64,000 bases of DNA from GCA-2746605 sp963710615 (lineage in GTDB: Bacteria; Bacteroidota; Ignavibacteria; Ignavibacteriales; Melioribacteraceae), in NCBI GenBank assembly GCA_963710615.1, contig CAVQBF010000008.1:682001-746000 (forward strand), read 5' to 3'. Under the pieces are notes generated by a model. It saw only the letters and a list, made by a program, of their open reading frames with translations. It was not told where the DNA came from and searched no databases. This document shows, in pieces, positions 59,970 to 64,000 of this stretch (its first letter is position 1; each line of letters opens with the position of its first letter). Both the position numbers and the translations under genes were made by a program.

Positions 59970-60158
59970 GAAAAATAAATATTCAGTTTATACAAACTTA
60001 AAATTTGTCTTGCCGGTTTTGCTTTTAGAATAATGGCATCTAAATGGATAATTTTTGTGCAAAATCTAAAAATTCAGGTATCTCGTATAAAAAACTGCGC
60101 GAACTGGAATTAAAACTTAACTCAATTGAGCTGTGCAAATTTAGTTTTTTATTATAAT

Positions 60159-61163
60159 CTAATTTATTGAAAGACTTGCTTTTAGTGCTAGATGATCTGA
60201 AATGCTAATCTGATTATCATCTTTTACATCTTCCACTCCGCTGTCAATCAATCTTATTTTTTTAAGTGGTATATTACCAATTTTATCATAAGCAAAAATA
60301 TAATCAAATCGCCGCGAGGGTTTTCTATCCCGGAAACCAAAGGTATATTCTTCTTTTGTACCATGAAATTCTTTGTGTAGATCTCTCGGACTTCCCAACA
60401 GCATTTGAAGTCGGGTAAATCTATCAATGCTGTAAGCGTTGGAGTTAAAATCACCAGCAAGTATAACCGCGAGATTTTCAGGATCATTAATTATTCCGGA
60501 ATTTATAGTTACTTTAACAGCATTTTCAATAAAATTTTTAATCTGTACTAATTGATACTCTTTATGTTCCCGAGAACCAATGGCCTGAACGTGAGTTGTA
60601 AATAAAAAAATATTTGTTGAATCGTTGATATAATATAGAGCACCCATTACAGATTTGTTTGCAAGAAAATCATTTGTTTTAGAATATTCTTTATCAAGAA
60701 TAGTGTGAACTACACCGTTTGAGTTATTAATATCATCTCCAAAATCTGTTACCGATAAATCAACTCGGGGATATCTACTCATCATAAATAACCCAGCATC
60801 TTGAAAAATGAATTCGGGAAATGAATTGTAATCTACTCTGGAAATAATAGTATTGTAAAAGCTTTTATCTGATTTTTTAATAATTTCACATCTTGTGCTT
60901 TCATCAAACAGTTCCTGAAAAACAACAAAATCAAATTCTCCCCTTTTAATAAACTCATTTAAATTGTTTATTTGATCTTCTTCCTTGTCGTAGATTGCTT
61001 TTATATTATATGTAACAATTTTAATTTCACTATTATTCTGCAATACTTTATTCTGATCAGTACTACCGTTACTAATATAATCAACTGAAGAACATGAGAG
61101 AAAACCAAACATAATTGGAAACGCTAGTAAGAGCATTATTAGTTGTTTTATTTTTTTCTTCAT
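60159..61163 (-). CDS. Endonuclease/exonuclease/phosphatase family lipoprotein
   Basis: A 334-residue lipoprotein (lipobox GFLSC, Cys24) with an EEP fold: 'KIVTYNIKAIYDKEEDQINNLNEFIKRGEFDFVVFQELFD' (catalytic Asn and Glu), 'DAGLFMMSRYPRVDL', 'LAGDFNSNAYSIDRF' (Asp-x-Asn) and 'SDHLALKASL' (Asp-His). The metal-dependent hydrolase site is complete. The EEP family includes sphingomyelinases, nucleases and inositol phosphatases; the 'QDAGLF...SRYP' motif is close to sphingomyelinase-like members. It is 7 nt after a close paralogue with the same layout, so the pair arose by tandem duplication. Confidence 0.88.
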   Translation of the reverse strand: MKKKIKQLIMLLLAFPIMFGFLSCSSVDYISNGSTDQNKVLQNNSEIKIVTYNIKAIYDKEEDQINNLNEFIKRGEFDFVVFQELFDESTRCEIIKKSDKSFYNTIISRVDYNSFPEFIFQDAGLFMMSRYPRVDLSVTDFGDDINNSNGVVHTILDKEYSKTNDFLANKSVMGALYYINDSTNIFLFTTHVQAIGSREHKEYQLVQIKNFIENAVKVTINSGIINDPENLAVILAGDFNSNAYSIDRFTRLQMLLGSPRDLHKEFHGTKEEYTFGFRDRKPSRRFDYIFAYDKIGNIPLKKIRLIDSGVEDVKDDNQISISDHLALKASLSIN

Positions 61164-61170
61164 TTTAAGG

Positions 61171-62211
61171 TTATTTAATAATCAATGTTGCTTTTAGTGC
61201 CAAGTGATCGGATATACTTCCATTTCCAACATCAGTTACATCAGTAACATTAATTGAATTAGCTTGAACTTTTGCAAGTTTAAGCAATCCAATGTTGTCA
61301 TATGAAAAAATATAATCTACTCTTCTATACATTCCAATCCATTTAATAAATAATGTATATTCTTCCAATTGGCTGTTAAATTCTTTATGTAAGTCTCGTG
61401 GATCTCCAAGAAAACTTTTAAGAGTGTTTACATCTGCTTCAGTGTATGCATCATAATTAAGGTCGCCAACAAGCAGCACTCCAAGGTTTTCAGCTGATTC
61501 AACAATTCCTTCTTTAATTACTGTATAAACGGCGTTTACAATAAATTTATAAATTTGTTCCAATTGATATGTTTTGTGAAACCTCGAACTTATTGCCTGT
61601 AGATGGGTTGTGAAAATGAATAATTTTGTTGAATCATTAAGTTCGTGTAAACTTCCGAGAACAGACTTATTTGCTAAAAAATCTAATGAGATCGAAAAGT
61701 TCTTCTGAAGTAATTTATGTATTGCTCCATTTGTCTTTTCTACATCTTCACCAAAATTTATATTTGTCAGATCAATCATAGGATAGCGGGATATTAAGAA
61801 TAATCCCGCATCCTGACTAATATTTGTTGGAAATGCTTTATAATCAATTCTTGGTATTTGCGCCACATAGTTTTCCGGATCAAGATTTTTTACAAGCTGT
61901 TCTCTTACTTCTTCATCAAAAACTTCCTGCATAACTACAAAATCATAGTTGTGATCTTTAAGATATTTCGTTAGGCTTGAAACTTTTTCTTCATCTTTGC
62001 CGAATGCAGTCTGAATATTATACGTTATTATGCTGAATTCATTTGGACTCAATTTTTTATTGTTTGAGTCATTTGTTATAGCATTAAATACAGGCGATGG
62101 GGAGCAAGATACCACAAAAAAGAAGCTCAACAGCAATAACACTATTTTACCTGTTAAAATAATTGGCCCAATAACCGAATATTTGAATTTCAAACTATTA
62201 GATGCTTGCAT
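61171..62211 (-). CDS. Endonuclease/exonuclease/phosphatase family lipoprotein (paralogue)
   Basis: A 346-residue lipoprotein (lipobox FVVSC, Cys36) with the same EEP fold as its neighbour: 'SIITYNIQTAFGKDEEKVSSLTKYLKDHNYDFVVMQEVFDEEVRE', 'QDAGLFLISRYPMIDLTNINFGEDVEKTNG', 'VGDLNYDAYTEADVNTL' (here D-x-N preserved as GDLN) and 'SDHLALKATL'. Catalytic residues are conserved. The start codon overlaps the SDR stop by 14 nt. With the START and SDR genes upstream it suggests a lipid-related operon, but no substrate is proven. Confidence 0.88.
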   Translation of the reverse strand: MQASNSLKFKYSVIGPIILTGKIVLLLLSFFFVVSCSPSPVFNAITNDSNNKKLSPNEFSIITYNIQTAFGKDEEKVSSLTKYLKDHNYDFVVMQEVFDEEVREQLVKNLDPENYVAQIPRIDYKAFPTNISQDAGLFLISRYPMIDLTNINFGEDVEKTNGAIHKLLQKNFSISLDFLANKSVLGSLHELNDSTKLFIFTTHLQAISSRFHKTYQLEQIYKFIVNAVYTVIKEGIVESAENLGVLLVGDLNYDAYTEADVNTLKSFLGDPRDLHKEFNSQLEEYTLFIKWIGMYRRVDYIFSYDNIGLLKLAKVQANSINVTDVTDVGNGSISDHLALKATLIIK

Positions 62212-63127
62212 TTACTAATTCTAGTTCAAAAGAACTAAATCTAACATTTGTTAATTCCTCAGAAACATCCCATAATTCTTTAGCAATATTATCATCTTGA
62301 GCTAAATTGTTAGGCTTAACTTTAACAGGATATCCTCTCCATTCCAGCCAGCCATCAGGTCCAAAGTAATCCCCACTTTTTGCTTCATCATCAATTGCAG
62401 CTCTTAAAGTTGGTAACGCTCCTTGTGCTTGGGGCATTGCAAAAAACTTATTCAAGAACAAGAAAAATCCAGAATGACGTTGCAACTCAGTGTCCGTATA
62501 ACCCGGATGAGCAGCAGTGACTTTAATTTTATTTTTATCTAATCTTTTTGAGAGTTCTCTTGTGAAATAAAGATTTGCAATTTTGCTGTCGCCGTAAGCT
62601 TTCCAAGCATTATATTTTCTTTTCTTCCAAGTAAGATCATCAAAATTGATATTACCAAATTTATGAGCACCGCTGCTGACATTTACAATTCTTGAGTTTG
62701 GTGTCTTTTCAATGATATCTAATAATTTTAGCGTGAGCGCAAAATGACCTAAGTGGTTAGTTCCCATTTGAAGTTCAAAACCATCTTTTGTTTTTGAGTA
62801 AGGGGGAATCATTACACCTGCATTGTTTATAAGGATATCAAGATTTTTGTGTTTTTCCTTAAATTCACTAACAAAACTTTCAACAGAAGATAAATCTGTT
62901 AAGTCTAGTTTCATAATTTCAACATCTGCATTGGGGTGATCAGTAAGAATTTTAGATTTTGCTTTAACGCCTTTTTCTAAATTTCTTACTGCAATGATTA
63001 CCTTAGCATTTTTATTCGCTAAAGCTTTTGCAGCCTCATAGCCAATGCCGCTGCTTGCTCCTGTAACAATTACTATTCTTCCTTTCTGATCAGGAATGTT
63101 TTCAGTTGTCCAATTATTATTATTCAT
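62198..63127 (-). CDS. Short-chain dehydrogenase (retinol-dehydrogenase-like SDR)
   Basis: A 309-residue classical SDR: 'IVIVTGASSGIGYEAAKALANKNAKVIIAVRNLEKG' (T-G-x-x-x-G-I-G), 'LDILINNAGVMIPPYSKTKDGFELQMGTNHLGHFALTLKLLDII' (N-N-A-G), Ser in 'NSRIVNVSSGAHKFG' and 'AYGDSKIANLYFTRELSKRL' (Y-x-x-x-K). The 'RNLEKG' and 'GTNHLGHFALT' features place it with the RDH11-14/NADP-dependent retinol-type group, which act on lipophilic alcohols or aldehydes. It is 30 nt after the START gene and overlaps the EEP gene by 14 nt. Confidence 0.93.
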   Translation of the reverse strand: MNNNNWTTENIPDQKGRIVIVTGASSGIGYEAAKALANKNAKVIIAVRNLEKGVKAKSKILTDHPNADVEIMKLDLTDLSSVESFVSEFKEKHKNLDILINNAGVMIPPYSKTKDGFELQMGTNHLGHFALTLKLLDIIEKTPNSRIVNVSSGAHKFGNINFDDLTWKKRKYNAWKAYGDSKIANLYFTRELSKRLDKNKIKVTAAHPGYTDTELQRHSGFFLFLNKFFAMPQAQGALPTLRAAIDDEAKSGDYFGPDGWLEWRGYPVKVKPNNLAQDDNIAKELWDVSEELTNVRFSSFELELVNASI

Positions 63128-63157
63128 CTTTTCCTCTTTATTTTATTTTTTTCAATT

Positions 63158-63790
63158 TTATAAATTTTCTGCCAGTTCTTTAAATCTATTTAATGTTCCT
63201 GCCGGTCCATCCGGAAACCAAGCTCTCATCATCCATTTAGGTGCGGCTGTTTCTGGTATAAGTATTGCTTCAATGAATATCTCTACTTCTAAACTATTAA
63301 TTTTAGTAAATGTAAATGTGATAGTGTTTAACTCAGACCGAGTTACATCCTTCATCTCAATCAGATTTGGTTCTGAAATACTTGTAAATACAATTCTAAA
63401 ATTAGAGCTATCAGTTTTCATTGTAATTCTGGAAACACAATCGGAGTCGGCAATTGGCCAAGGTGGACTATAATAGTAATAGATTATCCACTCATTTTTC
63501 GAGACATCTTCTATTTTATCACTTACTTCCGTATACTCATAAAATTTTTTGTGCATATCGGGGTTATTAAATACTGCAGCACAGTTTTCTAATGAAGCAG
63601 ATGTTTTTGTTGTTGCAGTATATTCAATAAATTTCTCTTCTTCGCCACTAACCATTAAGGAATCATAAATCCTATAAACTACTTTTACATTTCCGTCATC
63701 AGAAAATTCTGTAGTCCAAATTTCATCCTGGGCAGAAATAGATAAATGAATTAAAACCAAAAAAATTAAAACACTCCAAAACAGTTTCAT
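63158..63790 (-). CDS. Secreted START/SRPBCC lipid-binding-fold protein
   Basis: A 210-residue protein with a signal peptide (about 1-20, ...SISAQ) and a START-like helix-grip domain: 'DGNVKVVYRIYDSLMVSGEEEKFIEYTATTKTSASLENCAAVFNNPDMHKKFYEYTEVSDKIEDVSKNEWIIYYYYSPPWPIADSDCVSRIT'. The 'PWPIADRD' type motif and 'GPAGTLNRFKELAENL' at the C-terminus are typical of bacterial START proteins. It probably binds or extracts a lipid in the periplasm. It leads the SDR-EEP-EEP run and, with them, forms a probable operon. Confidence 0.85.
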   Translation of the reverse strand: MKLFWSVLIFLVLIHLSISAQDEIWTTEFSDDGNVKVVYRIYDSLMVSGEEEKFIEYTATTKTSASLENCAAVFNNPDMHKKFYEYTEVSDKIEDVSKNEWIIYYYYSPPWPIADSDCVSRITMKTDSSNFRIVFTSISEPNLIEMKDVTRSELNTITFTFTKINSLEVEIFIEAILIPETAAPKWMMRAWFPDGPAGTLNRFKELAENL

Positions 63791-63824
63791 CTTTACATCA
63801 CGCCTATTATTTTAATTTTTAGGA

Positions 63825-63872
63825 GGTTGTCAAATTATATTTCTTAACTAAATGAATATTCATCTGACAACC
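63825..63872. terminator. Inverted repeat downstream of the gene at the window edge
   Basis: The 8-bp arms GGTTGTCA (63825-63832) and TGACAACC (63865-63872) are perfect complements. The enclosed sequence holds a smaller palindrome (ATGAATATTCAT). It lies 15 nt past the stop of the minus-strand gene that enters from the right, and upstream of the START gene. A terminator for that gene is likely; the loop is long, so confidence is moderate. Confidence 0.45.
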
Positions 63873-63886
63873 CTTATAATAAGACT

Positions 63887-64000
63887 CTAATTTAAATTTC
63901 CATGAGCTTCAACAGAAACATGATTCCAATCATCCCACTCTTTTAATCTCTTAGAATACACATCCTTAATTATCTGATTGGGTACCGAACCTAAAAATAA
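63887..64000 (-). CDS. 3' end of a gene extending beyond the window
   Basis: A stop-free minus-strand frame enters from the right edge and ends with TAG at 63887-63889. The last 37 residues include 'LGSVPNQIIKDVYSKRLKEW' and 'DDWNHVSVEAHGNLN'. Composition is coding-like and no start is visible in the window. I do not recognise the family from so short a piece. It is separated from the START gene by a possible terminator, so it is probably not in that operon. Confidence 0.6.
   Translation of the reverse strand, partial: LFLGSVPNQIIKDVYSKRLKEWDDWNHVSVEAHGNLN

Noticed and set aside
60044..60157. 37-codon ORF after the second EamA gene.
   Set aside because: No RBS, no known homologue in memory and no supporting context; it may be chance.

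Overview
The window is AT-rich (roughly one third G+C by eye) and looks like part of a Bacteroidota/Ignavibacteriota-type genome (FCB group). The evidence is lipoproteins with fibronectin-III and ZU5-like folds, a TonB-dependent receptor with an N-terminal carboxypeptidase-regulatory-like domain followed by a DUF4249 lipoprotein, a patatin fused to an outer-membrane barrel, seven-helix AraC-type regulators and many Sec-signal outer-membrane barrels. I saw no rRNA, tRNA, CRISPR array, transposase, integrase or phage gene. The taxonomy is inference from gene content.

Layout. 0.2-5.8 kb: + strand run of an FN3 lipoprotein, a protein with a threefold repeat plus barrel, a PorV-like protein and two porins. 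5.9-6.5 kb: a DUF2934 protein and a coiled-coil protein. 6.47-6.85 kb: a gene graveyard with two decayed genes. 6.8-11.9 kb (-): an ion-homeostasis operon (MscS, CorA, cation-chloride cotransporter, second MscS), divergent from an Rrf2 regulator. 12.7-14.0 kb: two PNPOx-fold proteins, the second being PdxH. 14.0-18.2 kb (-): DNA alkylation repair, AbgT transporter, hemerythrin, metallophosphoesterase. 18.3-28.4 kb (+): SdpI-like protein, methyltransferase, C69 dipeptidase with TPR tail, PLP dehydratase, TonB receptor, DUF4249, OsmC, patatin. 28.5-30.3 kb (-): RsgA, then an HTH/membrane-protein pair preceded by a 14-bp palindrome. 30.5-40.7 kb (+): EamA, a membrane protein, an EF-hand-like lipoprotein, TolC plus a periplasmic adaptor without a pump, small DUF proteins, oxidoreductase, methyltransferase, OsmC, DUF502. 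40.8-49.7 kb (-): PPK2, CNNM/DUF21, MgtE, a soluble MgtE-like partner and an MscS-like channel; then an ATP-grasp / QEGLA (DUF1704) / N-formylglutamate amidohydrolase trio. 50.1-55.1 kb (+): AraC with seven helices, acyltransferase, a broken small gene, a large lipoprotein. 55.2-60.0 kb: oxidoreductase, AraC regulator, MhqO-cupin-MhqD quinone-type operon, EamA. 60.2-64 kb (-): START protein, SDR and two tandem EEP lipoproteins, with the 3' end of a further gene at the window edge.

Themes. Divalent/monovalent ion and osmotic control recurs in two separate minus-strand blocks (6.8-11.9 and 40.8-45.7 kb). The FGase-QEGLA-ATP-grasp trio is the best candidate for a poorly understood biochemical system.

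Reading-frame integrity is the most striking feature. Six otherwise well-conserved genes (cotransporter, metallophosphoesterase, a membrane protein, TolC, DUF4395, ATP-grasp) are each cut in two by a single frameshift, and all six need a +1 correction. A seventh small gene also needs +1 and carries in-frame stops. Residual insertion-type sequencing errors explain this most simply; genuine decay or recoding is possible. For these genes the two halves are listed separately.
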